Shown piece after piece: positions 36,801 through 45,339 of a DNA stretch of 64,000 bases. The notes beneath the pieces are model-generated. The model worked only from the letters and a program-made list of their open reading frames with translations, was not told the DNA's origin and made no database searches. The position numbers and the translations under genes were made by a program. Every line of letters begins with the position of its first letter. Positions within the stretch are counted from its first letter, which is position 1. Location of the stretch: the NCBI GenBank assembly GCA_017470505.1, contig JAFUYO010000011.1:1-64000 (forward strand). Direction: 5' to 3'. The stretch is from Butyrivibrio sp. Lineage in GTDB: Bacteria > Bacillota > Clostridia > Lachnospirales > Lachnospiraceae.

Positions 36801-39800
36801 TCGTTTGCCGTGGGCAGCTTACTGAGCCTTCCTATCTCCTTGCCCACATCATCCGAGAGCTCTTTTTTGCTGTTTGAGCTGAACGGGTACCAGCCTATCA
36901 GATAGTCGTAAATCAAAAGAAAAGCCTTCGGGCATAGTCCACCCGTCGCCACTGTTCCAAGGAGCTTTAAGACATCTACGGCGATTGTGAATGAAACTTT
37001 AGCTCCACCCACTGTAATATCAAAGAAAAGACTGTAATTCATAAAATCACGAGTTTGTGGGTCCATCTTATCCGGATCGACAAAATAGGCAATTCCGGTG
37101 CCGAAAAAATCCTCGATATAGGTCTCTATTATGCCCATGTAGGTGACTACCTCAGCAGAATCAATCTGTATGGTCTTAAATTCAGGGCCTTTGCTGCCGG
37201 GAGCCGGGAGCAGTGTATTAACTTTGTCAATGCTCTCGATATCCAGACTCTTACCATCTGTTGCGAAGTTAAGGTATTTTTCACCTTCCTTGAATCCGCC
37301 AATGTCACCCAGTTTTTCAGAATTCAGAAGTTCCATATCACCGTTGATTCGTCTTGCAAACTTCATTTTGCCGCTGTAATCACGTCCGTTTATTTCTTTG
37401 CCCTTAATTCTTGCCATTTCAGGCGTCAGGTTCTTCTTGAGGTATCCGGTTATCTGGGAAACCCATTTCTGTTTAAGGAACTTCTGCACAGCCTGTGAGT
37501 TCATGCCCCTCTGAAGTGCTACACCAAGGAACTGTCTTCCGGCCAGGCCGGTCATATCTATACATTCCTTGCGCAGGGCCTCGTAGAAATCTCTCGGGTC
37601 CATATCGGTATATCTTTTATAGAAATCAACAATTATCCACAACACAAAGAAAGTGGCAAACGTTTTAACCTTATCCGGATTGGCCCCCATATTGATTCCA
37701 ACTCCGCTATCCTCTGAGATACTTATGAAGTTTTCAAAAGCTGAAAGGGATGCGTCCACAATCCTTGACTCGAGGTCAAGATCCTCTTCTTCTTCCGTAA
37801 TGAAATCCCATAAAACGTCATCAAGAATGTCCAGACACATTCCGAATACCGGCGATATCCACCCCTCATTTTCCCCGAAGTAATATTTGAACACAATCTT
37901 CAGCGCCACATCAGCCATAAACCTTGGCGGTTTTCTGAATATAGCATCCGCTATATCATAGTGATCATAGAGCCACTGCTGGTAATGATACTCACGTGTC
38001 CAATAATCCTGCGCCGCTTCTATCGTGCTCTTACGCATGGCCCTGAGCCAGGACTTGTCGTAAATTTCAGGGTCATTAAAGTTATTATTGATCTCTACAA
38101 TTCTCTTATGTGCATACTCCTCGGGGAAGTACCTGATGACTGTAAGCTTAAGCTCTAATAACTCAGTCTTCCAGTCCTGAAGCGGATCGGCAGGCTCTCC
38201 TAAGAGTCTGATGGGAATCTCAGCATTCTCAAAAAATCCGTCACATTCTGCGCGAACAGGGAGCTTTACAAAATATTTTTCCTTAAGCTCCGGCAGCGAA
38301 TTCTGAGGTTCTACAGAAAATCCTCCTGTGGTACCTATTTCATATTTATATTTTGCAAGAATATTTGCGGTCGCTTCATCTGTAGGCTGCATAGGTCCAA
38401 AGTCAAAGCACTCTTTTCCCATTTCGAGATGGCTGCATCCCTGAATATCAACATAGGCAAAGCATAGATCAAACCCTGTAGGCCTTATCACAGGATCAAG
38501 AGTGACTTTGTTCTCATCCCTTGTGGCATAAGATAAAACTTCAAGATAGCCCTCTTTAAGCTTTTCCCTTACTCCCACTTTGTCCTCGATAAGAGGGTTC
38601 ATTCCTCCCTTGATGAGGACCGACAGTCCCTTTGGAGCAATCTTTATATAAAACTCTCCTCTTACGGTGACTCCTCCTGCAAAGAGTGCTTCAAGAGTTA
38701 CCTTCTCAAAGCGCATCTCTGCAAAGATGTCGTTTTCTTTCTCAATCTCCTTCGTGCGGTTATCAATTTCAGCCATGTAGCCGATTGAATACGCTTCCAC
38801 ACGTCTTTCTTTTATTGTTATCTCTTCTGAAGTGATAAATCTGATCTCTTCAGGTTCAGCCGAGGCATCAAGGAACATGAACGGAACCTTGCTCTCACCC
38901 CCTGCTCCTGCAATGAGAATTACTTCCGGATTCTGATTGGTCTTAAGCCATGCGCCGTCATCCCTTACCTTCGGGAAGATGAGCTCGGGCTCGCCGACAA
39001 GGCGGAAGGTTATATGGTTGTTAAAGGTTCCGCCTGATGCCACAAGCGTAAATATGATCGTACCCTTGTCAGCTTCGTTTTTGGCATCTGCTCTGACGAA
39101 GGCTTCAAGCCAGTCGCCGTTCATGGAGGCGCTATCGATGACAAGATCTTCGCCCGTTACAGTGATCCTCTCCGTCAGAAGCGGGCGTGCATGTCGGTTT
39201 CCGTTTTCGTCTGTCTCATCGATCCTTGCGCGGACTATCACAGCCTTTCCGCCCTTTTGTATGGCATCTCCAAAGTCCTTTGAGACAAACATCTTATAAG
39301 ACGTATTCTTCTTTTTCTCGTCCTTATCTTTATCCTTGTCTTTCTTTGATCTGCCTGATTTTTTCTTTTTCAGGCCGGCAAGACTTCCTCCGGCGATCAG
39401 GGCTCCCGCGCCTCCTACGGCTGCGGCCTCCGGAAGGGATGTGTCCTCATCTTCGGTTCTGAAGATATCATCATCTATATATGTCCCCTGGTCCTCGCCT
39501 GTCGTATCCGATGCATCGCTGTACTCGTCCTGAGTGACCTGGTCAAAAGGGACCTCATTATCTTCGGTTCCTGCCACAACATCCCCGCCACTTTCAGCTT
39601 CATTTGGCTTGTAGATATATTTTGTGGAAAAAATAGATCCCTGATCAAGATCATATGTCAGATCATAGGCAGTAATAATAAGCCTCTCATTGGAAATATC
39701 CCACGTGGCCTCAGAGAGATCTTCGATTCCAAGTCTTCCCGTAGTAGTGTCCGGAAATATGGTCTTATCTATGGTTATGTTATGAGGAGCGTATGTTACT

Positions 39801-40417
39801 CCGTCTTTTACGGTGTAGTATTCTTCTCCCGGAGCATATGATTCATATTTCCAGAATCTGTTTACATCTGCTGTCTCGAGCTCGCTCCTTTCGATTGCAC
39901 TCTCCTGTCTCATCGTAAAACCTACTTTGCTTGAGTCCATCTCCCAATCGCTGCAGTGAAAGCTTACGGTTATACCGACTTCAGCCTCTTTTCCCATCTC
40001 GATCCGCGGTGGCGGTGATGACCAGGAGACATGATTGGTAAAGCTGTCATACTCGTTCCCGTCAGAGTCATAGAGCTTCAGATTATAGTCAAATCCGCCA
40101 TCTCCGCCGCCTGCCCGCATATAGGCATCCGCGCCGTAGGATGAGTATAATTCCCCCTCAACGGTGCCGGGTCCGCTTGTCTCAACACGATCAAGTATCC
40201 AGTACCTGTCCTTTTCATACCCGTCCTCTCCAATCTCATCATCAATCGTAGTGACATTGGTTTCCTTCAGCTGCCAGTAGCCGGTCTTTTCGCTCTCGGC
40301 GAAAACCGTATTCGGTTTAAGTAAAGCAAGAGGTAAACTCAGCAGTATAACAAGAACAAAAGAAAGTGCTGCTATCCTCTTATAATTCTTCTTACAATTC
40401 TTTTTTATGATCTTCAT
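36797..40417 (-). CDS. Large exported protein, internal Gly/Ala membrane segment, unknown function
   Basis: 1206 residues. N-terminal signal sequence about 14-40 (IAALSFVLVILLSLPLALL, ending VFA-ES). Residues 41-330 form an acidic extracellular-type region beginning GYWQLKET. At about 335-352 follows LPEAAAVGGAGALIAGGSLA and then KKKKSGRSKKDKDKDKD. That order (LPxxx, hydrophobic stretch, Lys/Arg tail) looks like a cell-wall sorting or stop-transfer signal, but 850 residues follow it. The C-terminal part has Ig-like strands (about 370-470) and helical regions with possible membrane helices (FFVLWIIVDFYKRY). If the internal segment spans the membrane, the large C-terminal part is cytosolic. AAGGGGACC precedes the ATG. 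First of a run of minus-strand envelope genes, though transcribed last. Confidence 0.7.
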   Translation of the reverse strand: MKIIKKNCKKNYKRIAALSFVLVILLSLPLALLKPNTVFAESEKTGYWQLKETNVTTIDDEIGEDGYEKDRYWILDRVETSGPGTVEGELYSSYGADAYMRAGGGDGGFDYNLKLYDSDGNEYDSFTNHVSWSSPPPRIEMGKEAEVGITVSFHCSDWEMDSSKVGFTMRQESAIERSELETADVNRFWKYESYAPGEEYYTVKDGVTYAPHNITIDKTIFPDTTTGRLGIEDLSEATWDISNERLIITAYDLTYDLDQGSIFSTKYIYKPNEAESGGDVVAGTEDNEVPFDQVTQDEYSDASDTTGEDQGTYIDDDIFRTEDEDTSLPEAAAVGGAGALIAGGSLAGLKKKKSGRSKKDKDKDKDEKKKNTSYKMFVSKDFGDAIQKGGKAVIVRARIDETDENGNRHARPLLTERITVTGEDLVIDSASMNGDWLEAFVRADAKNEADKGTIIFTLVASGGTFNNHITFRLVGEPELIFPKVRDDGAWLKTNQNPEVILIAGAGGESKVPFMFLDASAEPEEIRFITSEEITIKERRVEAYSIGYMAEIDNRTKEIEKENDIFAEMRFEKVTLEALFAGGVTVRGEFYIKIAPKGLSVLIKGGMNPLIEDKVGVREKLKEGYLEVLSYATRDENKVTLDPVIRPTGFDLCFAYVDIQGCSHLEMGKECFDFGPMQPTDEATANILAKYKYEIGTTGGFSVEPQNSLPELKEKYFVKLPVRAECDGFFENAEIPIRLLGEPADPLQDWKTELLELKLTVIRYFPEEYAHKRIVEINNNFNDPEIYDKSWLRAMRKSTIEAAQDYWTREYHYQQWLYDHYDIADAIFRKPPRFMADVALKIVFKYYFGENEGWISPVFGMCLDILDDVLWDFITEEEEDLDLESRIVDASLSAFENFISISEDSGVGINMGANPDKVKTFATFFVLWIIVDFYKRYTDMDPRDFYEALRKECIDMTGLAGRQFLGVALQRGMNSQAVQKFLKQKWVSQITGYLKKNLTPEMARIKGKEINGRDYSGKMKFARRINGDMELLNSEKLGDIGGFKEGEKYLNFATDGKSLDIESIDKVNTLLPAPGSKGPEFKTIQIDSAEVVTYMGIIETYIEDFFGTGIAYFVDPDKMDPQTRDFMNYSLFFDITVGGAKVSFTIAVDVLKLLGTVATGGLCPKAFLLIYDYLIGWYPFSSNSKKELSDDVGKEIGRLSKLPTAND

Positions 40418-40488
40418 ATATCAGGTCCCCTTTTTTAATCTGTTCCGGAACTCTTTATCTGCGCTACCAGGATGGTATGATGGTCATG

Positions 40489-41454
40489 TCACAGCAGGGA
40501 TGTGAGTGCCGTGATAAATGCAAAGCCTGTGATCATACCGATGATAAGGCTCTTTATCCTGCCAAAGGCGGCAGTCCTGACTCCGTCAACCTTCTGTGCA
40601 GTGAAAGACTCAGCAAACGAGTACAAAAAGCCTTCCTTGGAGCCAAGTGCCTGGAGCGATAAAACAATTCCCGATATTCCGGCCATTGTGGTCTGTGCAG
40701 AGGCACTGCCAACTCCCGTGAAGGCGAAGTCAGTTACAACGCCGATCAGATATCCAAGAAGTATGGGGACAATCTCCACCTTGCCGCTGCCCTTTTTAGT
40801 AAGCGCCGAAACGCCTGAAAAGAGCTTTGGAATCCCGCCATTAAAAACCGACAAGAGCATCGCACCAACGGCACCTTTTCCGCAGATTCCTCCGAGAGTT
40901 CCAAGAAGACCATCTCTTCCAAAACCTCCCTCTGCAAAGGTGAGCCACGACAGACCCTTCATGACAGGAGAGTCGGAGCCACGGTTCATCCCCAGAACTA
41001 TCCATACGAGAGCAAGTAACGCAGTTGTGATGAGCGCTTTAGGGTTTCCAAAGAGGCAGAAAGCGCCGCCTATTATTGACTTTATGCCTTCCCAGATTGT
41101 TCCGAGCGGCGTCATGATCGCTGTTTTCTGCAAGGCTCCTGCAGCAGCTCCTGCCATTTTGCCTGCGACCTCCATTGTAAAAGACAAGGCTTCAAACTCA
41201 CCCGGCGTTCCATTAGCGCTTATTTCACCCGCCCTTTCGGACTGAGCTTTTGTCGGGATCACTTCTTCTGTTTTTTCTGCAGGCACTGCGTTATTTGTAG
41301 CTGCCGCCCTTTTTTGGTCTTTATTTTTACTCTCGACTTTTACAGGGGTCCCTTCGCCATCCTCGTACAGTTTATGACCGCAACTGCGGCAGAATTTCGC
41401 TCCGGGGCTCACCTTGTTCCCGCATTTTATACAAAATTTAATCGCTTCAGCCAT
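40489..41454 (-). CDS. Zinc-ribbon multi-pass membrane protein
   Basis: 321 residues. The N-terminal zinc ribbon IKFCIKCGNKVSPGAKFCRSCGHKLY (CxxC...CxxC, residues about 8-25) is followed by a charged linker to about 85, then several hydrophobic stretches (ALITTALLALVWIVLGM, GAVGAMLLSVFNGGIPKLF, IVPILLGYLIGVVTDFAFTG, SLIIGMITGFAFITALTSLL), probably four to six membrane helices. GAGGAG precedes the ATG. It shares the N-terminal ribbon with the two genes upstream, and its upstream sequence (41487-41524) resembles that of the gene at 42608-43171. Function unknown; the Lys-rich linker suggests the ribbon is cytosolic. Confidence 0.78.
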   Translation of the reverse strand: MAEAIKFCIKCGNKVSPGAKFCRSCGHKLYEDGEGTPVKVESKNKDQKRAAATNNAVPAEKTEEVIPTKAQSERAGEISANGTPGEFEALSFTMEVAGKMAGAAAGALQKTAIMTPLGTIWEGIKSIIGGAFCLFGNPKALITTALLALVWIVLGMNRGSDSPVMKGLSWLTFAEGGFGRDGLLGTLGGICGKGAVGAMLLSVFNGGIPKLFSGVSALTKKGSGKVEIVPILLGYLIGVVTDFAFTGVGSASAQTTMAGISGIVLSLQALGSKEGFLYSFAESFTAQKVDGVRTAAFGRIKSLIIGMITGFAFITALTSLL

Positions 41455-41486
41455 TTATTATTTCTCCTCTATTTGTACTATATCAG

Positions 41487-41524
41487 CGCTTGCGGTGATT
41501 TTTTAGGACGGTCTGCAGTTTTCA
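41487..41524 (-). repeat. Duplicated upstream element of zinc-ribbon genes, copy 1
   Basis: The stretch CGCTTGCGGTGATTTTTTAG, continuing to CAGTTTTC, is about 80 percent identical by eye to 43207-43244. Both copies lie 33-36 bp upstream of a minus-strand zinc-ribbon gene, so they may be shared promoter or operator sequence, or remnants of gene duplication. Confidence 0.6.
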
Positions 41525-41589
41525 TATCTTTGTTTACACTACTTTCTACCTCACAAGGCAGATCCCTGTTCCCTTAGCAAGAATCATTT

Positions 41590-41636
41590 TCTTACGAAAT
41601 CCGCAGCATATGCGGATTTCTGAAATGCAGTTCAAG
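41590..41636. repeat. Dispersed hairpin repeat, copy 2 (GAAATCCGCA stem)
   Basis: GAAATCCGCA / TGCGGATTTC (41596-41605 with 41611-41620), loop GCATA. Flanks TTACG and AGTTCAAG match the copy at 31604-31650. It lies 30 bp past the stop of the minus-strand zinc-ribbon/cell-wall-repeat gene. Confidence 0.8.
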
Positions 41637-41666
41637 TACCGGGCATAAAAAAACGGTAACGATATT

Positions 41667-42596
41667 TCACTGCATAACATACTCTGTGGTCTCTCCGACT
41701 CCTGACAAGGTCAGGGTCTTTTGGTCCCTGGACACAACCATGAGAAATCCTGAGTTAAAATCATCCTTGCCTTCGAGAAGGTACGTACTGCACCCGAGGG
41801 GCATCACGTTAAACTCCTCTGCATAGCCAAAACTGTATGTGCGCTTTGCCTTCGCGTAGGTCGAACCGTCGGAGTAATCTAAAATCTCAATCTCCAGTTT
41901 CGGATCCGTACCGTAGGCAGCGCCGCTTAAAGGCTTTGCATCGTCCGTGCGGCGTTCCTTTGTATTATCCCATGCGCCGTCATCTCCTACCCAGAAGCCG
42001 TCTGCGGTATAATTGTTCTTCATAAGGCACCCCGTAAAATCCACATAGAGATATTTGCCTTTATTCTCTACCCATGCGTTCTGCACAGAGGTCCCGTTCG
42101 ACTGGGTGTAAACAATCTCTCCGGACTGCAGGACATCCCATTTACCTCCGCTAATGGCGTAGGTCTCGGGTGTGTAAGCATCCCCTGTATTTTGGGGCAC
42201 GCTCCCGGATGAAGCGCTTTCAGCAGTGTTTTCACCTGATGACTCTTTCACCTCATCACCGCCGGGTATCTCTCCTGCGTTTCCACTGTCAGCTGCGGTC
42301 TGCATAGTCTCGTCCGCACTTGCCTTGTCTGCCTTTCCTTTTCCCGACCTCACAAGAATAAAGCCGCTGGTCAGAACTACTATCGCAAGCACAAGCACTC
42401 CGATTACGACAGGATTTGTTTCGAGATTTTTGCTACTACCTCCCGAAGCGTTCTTCCCATTCGCAGAGGATGCAATATCATCTTCTCCGAAGTCAGTGTG
42501 TACTTTGCCGCCTGCACCTTCCTCTATCCTGCTGCCGCAGAACTCACAGAACGTGCTGTCATCAGGTATTTCTTTTCCGCAATTTGGACAATACAT
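41667..42596 (-). CDS. Zinc-ribbon, single-TM protein with cell-wall-binding-like repeat
   Basis: 309 residues from the ATG at 42596 (GGGAG upstream). Zinc ribbon MYCPNCGKEIPDDSTFCEFC at 1-20, a linker, one membrane helix at about 60-82 (PVVIGVLVLAIVVLTSGFIL), then an acidic Ser/Gly/Glu-rich stalk (about 85-140). The outer part contains NAWVENKGKYLYVDFTGCLM and DGFWVGDDGAWD, which resemble choline/cell-wall-binding repeats (WVxxxGKWYYxDxxGxM). Expected topology: ribbon inside, stalk and wall-binding part outside. It overlaps nothing but starts 12 bp after the stop of the next zinc-ribbon gene, so the two are co-transcribed. Function unknown; sensing or wall attachment is a guess. Confidence 0.75.
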   Translation of the reverse strand: MYCPNCGKEIPDDSTFCEFCGSRIEEGAGGKVHTDFGEDDIASSANGKNASGGSSKNLETNPVVIGVLVLAIVVLTSGFILVRSGKGKADKASADETMQTAADSGNAGEIPGGDEVKESSGENTAESASSGSVPQNTGDAYTPETYAISGGKWDVLQSGEIVYTQSNGTSVQNAWVENKGKYLYVDFTGCLMKNNYTADGFWVGDDGAWDNTKERRTDDAKPLSGAAYGTDPKLEIEILDYSDGSTYAKAKRTYSFGYAEEFNVMPLGCSTYLLEGKDDFNSGFLMVVSRDQKTLTLSGVGETTEYVMQ

Positions 42597-42607
42597 ACTT
42601 CTCTCCC

Positions 42608-43171
42608 TCACTCTTTCTCAAACATATAGGTGACGTTCTTACCATCTATGTCAAAAAGAAGCGGTATCCTCTCAGGGGTGACCATTCCTGTTCCTACAGT
42701 TGCAGTGTTTCCATCATCTGAAGCGACTCCCACCCTGATTACTGAAGATACGTCTCCGACGCTGATACGCATCTCATGCGCCACGTCATACCTGACATCC
42801 ATACTTCCCACAGGCGGAAGATCTCCGCTCAAAAAAACATATTCCCCCTCCTGCTCCCCCGAAGGAAGGTCTGTAAGGTCTGCGAGTGCTTCATCAAAAT
42901 CGATAGTTATGCTCGTGCCATCACCGTTAAAAGTCATACTTCCGTGTTCTGATACAAACCTGCCCTCGTGATCGTGGGGTGCAGGAGTATCCAGCTCATA
43001 CGGCATGTTCGGAGAGCCGGCCCCGACGCACCCTGTAAGCAGTACTGCCGCGAAGACGGCGCACACAAGCCCCGTCAGACTAGCTTCTGACTTCGTTGCT
43101 GTCCCGCAGTTATGGCAGAACAACGCGCCCGGTTTAAGTTCTGCTCCGCAGTTTGAACAAAATTTTCCCAT
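42608..43171 (-). CDS. Zinc-ribbon protein with internal lipobox-like segment
   Basis: 187 residues. Zinc ribbon GKFCSNCGAELKPGALFCHN at 2-21, then a hydrophobic segment about 31-50 (LTGLVCAVFAAVLLTGC) that ends in a perfect lipobox, LLTGC. The rest is an extracellular-type beta-rich domain (GSMTFNGDGTSITIDFDEAL, YEFLS-like strands) without a family I recognise. If lipoprotein signal peptidase cut at the lipobox, the zinc ribbon would be released; otherwise the segment is a plain membrane anchor. AAGGAAGG precedes the ATG. First gene of the zinc-ribbon run by transcription order, with the duplicated upstream element at 43207-43244. Confidence 0.72.
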   Translation of the reverse strand: MGKFCSNCGAELKPGALFCHNCGTATKSEASLTGLVCAVFAAVLLTGCVGAGSPNMPYELDTPAPHDHEGRFVSEHGSMTFNGDGTSITIDFDEALADLTDLPSGEQEGEYVFLSGDLPPVGSMDVRYDVAHEMRISVGDVSSVIRVGVASDDGNTATVGTGMVTPERIPLLFDIDGKNVTYMFEKE

Positions 43172-43206
43172 TTATGCTCCTTCCTTACGTTGGTCATAGT
43201 GAGTAC

Positions 43207-43244
43207 CGCTTTCGGTGGATTCCTTAGGATGGACTACAGTTTTC
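43207..43244 (-). repeat. Duplicated upstream element of zinc-ribbon genes, copy 2
   Basis: CGCTTTCGGTGGATTCCTTA, continuing to CAGTTTTC, matches 41487-41524 with scattered differences. It lies 36 bp upstream of the zinc-ribbon gene at 42608-43171. Confidence 0.6.
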
Positions 43245-43353
43245 GCAGGAACCCTGACACCATCACGATTTTCTTCACGGTCTTATCATGGCTATGATCG
43301 CCTTCGTAAGTTCATTTATTATATTTTAAGTCAGATAACTGCACACATGACTT

Positions 43354-43390
43354 TGTGACTGACAATTGTCAATGACAATTGTCAGTCACA
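43354..43390. repeat. Perfect 17-bp palindrome
   Basis: TGTGACTGACAATTGTC, 3-nt loop AAT, and its exact complement. There is no T-run on either side, so it is not a classical terminator. It lies in the gene-free stretch between the zinc-ribbon genes and the AAA/nuclease gene. It may be an operator, a cruciform or a REP-like repeat. Confidence 0.85.
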
Positions 43391-43449
43391 TAATTATAAT
43401 TAACATTGAATCAAGAATACGTTGGTATGAATTTGCGGAATTCTCCACA

Positions 43450-43491
43450 AAAAAAGGAACCCGCAGTTTTTTACTGCAAATTCCTTTTTAA
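43450..43491 (-). terminator. Probable terminator of the AAA/PD-(D/E)XK gene
   Basis: AAAAAGGAA / TTCCTTTTT with inner GCAGT/ACTGC pairing. On the minus strand it ends in a T-run. Its proximal arm ends 3 bp from the gene's stop codon. Confidence 0.75.
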
Positions 43492-43493
43492 AT

Positions 43494-45155
43494 CTATGCT
43501 CTCTCAATAACGCATGTGTGATGTTTATAATCAGATTTATCCTTGGGACTATCCTTGTTATAGTTAATACCGATCAGTAACAGATTTCCCTTATAATGTT
43601 CAAGTCTTTCCGGATATTCTTTATTTTTTATCTGGTCTAATGCTGTCTTGACATTCTTATCATATTTTAGCTCTATAAGAAGGGCGGGCTTCTCAGAATA
43701 TTTCGGTGAAGGTAAATACACTATATCTGCATAACCTTTTCCGGAATCCAGCTCAAGTATGGTAGTATAGTATATCTGTGCTGCATAATACGCATACTGT
43801 ATGGCATAGCTCAGGGCAGCCTCATCATTGTATGACTTATTTTCCGTTTGATCATGAGCTTTTTCTAAAATCTGAGCAACTCTTTCAGAATCACAGGACC
43901 AAGTAGCTTCTAAAAGAGTCTTTGACAACTCCAGAGCTTTAAAAGCCTTAGTCCAATACTCCCCTTTTGTAGAGGACCTGAACTCATCAAGAATTTCTCT
44001 GTTGGGAATTGCGGCTTCTTTCGTTTCATAATCGTATTTTAAATAACCAAGATTTATAAGAAGCGCAAAAACATCATCTCTGGATGAGAACGAAGTCATA
44101 TCATTCTGATATGTTGATACATCTACCTGTACCGTACCTCCATCCATTAAAACAGTAACTTCATCCTTAAGTCCGGAATAATTCATATTAATGTACTTTG
44201 CTAACGCTTCATATGATTCAGTCTTATTCCAGTAGTTCTGTGTAAGACCGGTTTTTACTGCTTTTAGAACAGATAGCGGGCTGTAAATAGAATATTTCCT
44301 GGCATTTGGACTCTTTCCGGTCCTTTGCACATGCTCATAATTAGGATCAGGAGGTATGATGTCGCTGACTTCATATCCATCATACCATTCTTTAATCTTA
44401 TTATAATCTCTTCCATATTGCACACAGAGATTCCTGACCTCGCTATCCGTAAAGCCTGTAAATTCAGCAAGCTGCATCGGTGAAATCATGGAATACTCAT
44501 CAAACATATTAAGTGCAGAATGCTTTCCGTATTTTTTTATAGGCAATATACCTGTCATATAAGCCAACGCTACATAAGATTTGTCCTTTAGAAAATCACG
44601 CAAAAAATCAAGATATTTATTTTGTCCCCTGACATCATCTTTAGTTTCTCTGAAAATTGCATCCCATTCATCAATAACTATGACAAATGGTTGTCCGTTT
44701 TCCGAATAGATATCTTCCACTGTCTGAATAAGATCTGTATCATCAAAAAAATCCACTCCCGGGTATGCTCTTTTTAAATCTCTTATAACAAGCTCCTGCA
44801 TTTTGTTTAAAGCCTTATCAAAGTCCACGCCAGCTTTAAAAAAATCAGTCATGACCAGCCTGATTACGTTAAACCGGCCCAGATAAACATCCCATGGTTG
44901 CTTGCCTTCAGGAGTATTCACAATCTTAAGCCCCAAAAACAATTCTCTGGCATCATCATTTTTGCCATAATATGCACATATCATATCGGCCGCCATAGTC
45001 TTGCCAAAGCGCCTCGGTCTTGATACACTGACATATTTTTGCTTGGTCTTTACTACAGTATTCAGGAATAGAATCATCTCAGATTTATCCACATAAATCT
45101 GAGAATTTAAAGCCTCCCTAAATAGTTGATTGTCAGGATTCAAATACTTTCCCAT
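43494..45155 (-). CDS. AAA-ATPase-like / PD-(D/E)XK nuclease superfamily protein
   Basis: 553 residues from the ATG at 45155 (GGAG 8 nt upstream). N-terminal AAA-ATPase-like domain (PF09820 type): YVDKSEMI, SRPRRFGKTMAADM with a P-loop RRFGKT at about 40-45, and IVIDEWDAIF (Walker B). C-terminal PD-(D/E)XK domain (PF08011 type): GKGYADIVYLPSP, ALLIELKYDKN with Asp and ExK catalytic residues kept, and AxxQIKNKEYPE. The family is common in many copies in gut anaerobes, is often next to mobile elements, and has no settled function (defence or selfish-element roles have been suggested). Here MITE copy D lies right upstream. More AT-rich than its neighbours, consistent with acquisition. Confidence 0.88.
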   Translation of the reverse strand: MGKYLNPDNQLFREALNSQIYVDKSEMILFLNTVVKTKQKYVSVSRPRRFGKTMAADMICAYYGKNDDARELFLGLKIVNTPEGKQPWDVYLGRFNVIRLVMTDFFKAGVDFDKALNKMQELVIRDLKRAYPGVDFFDDTDLIQTVEDIYSENGQPFVIVIDEWDAIFRETKDDVRGQNKYLDFLRDFLKDKSYVALAYMTGILPIKKYGKHSALNMFDEYSMISPMQLAEFTGFTDSEVRNLCVQYGRDYNKIKEWYDGYEVSDIIPPDPNYEHVQRTGKSPNARKYSIYSPLSVLKAVKTGLTQNYWNKTESYEALAKYINMNYSGLKDEVTVLMDGGTVQVDVSTYQNDMTSFSSRDDVFALLINLGYLKYDYETKEAAIPNREILDEFRSSTKGEYWTKAFKALELSKTLLEATWSCDSERVAQILEKAHDQTENKSYNDEAALSYAIQYAYYAAQIYYTTILELDSGKGYADIVYLPSPKYSEKPALLIELKYDKNVKTALDQIKNKEYPERLEHYKGNLLLIGINYNKDSPKDKSDYKHHTCVIERA

Positions 45156-45181
45156 TGTAATTACTCCATTCCATTTCAATC

Positions 45182-45339
45182 AGGCACTGTAAATAAATAA
45201 CTTCATAAAGATGCGCAGACAGAAATTTCATGTGCAAGGTGGAGGAAGGAGTCGTAGCGGGCTACGGCGACTGACGACAACGTAGTCACATGGAAATTCA
45301 GACAAGCAGATTAGAAAGTTATTTGTTTACAGTGCCTTA
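45182..45339 (+). mobile_element. MITE-like element, family 2, copy D
   Basis: About 158 bp with ends AGGCACTGTAAATAAATAAC and GTTATTTGTTTACAGTGCC-TTA as inverted repeats of about 24 bp. The interior has the hairpin CGTAGCGGGCTACG. An inverted, near-identical copy lies at 47454-47613. Its right end supplies the TAA stop codon of the debranching-enzyme gene. No transposase. Confidence 0.85.
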
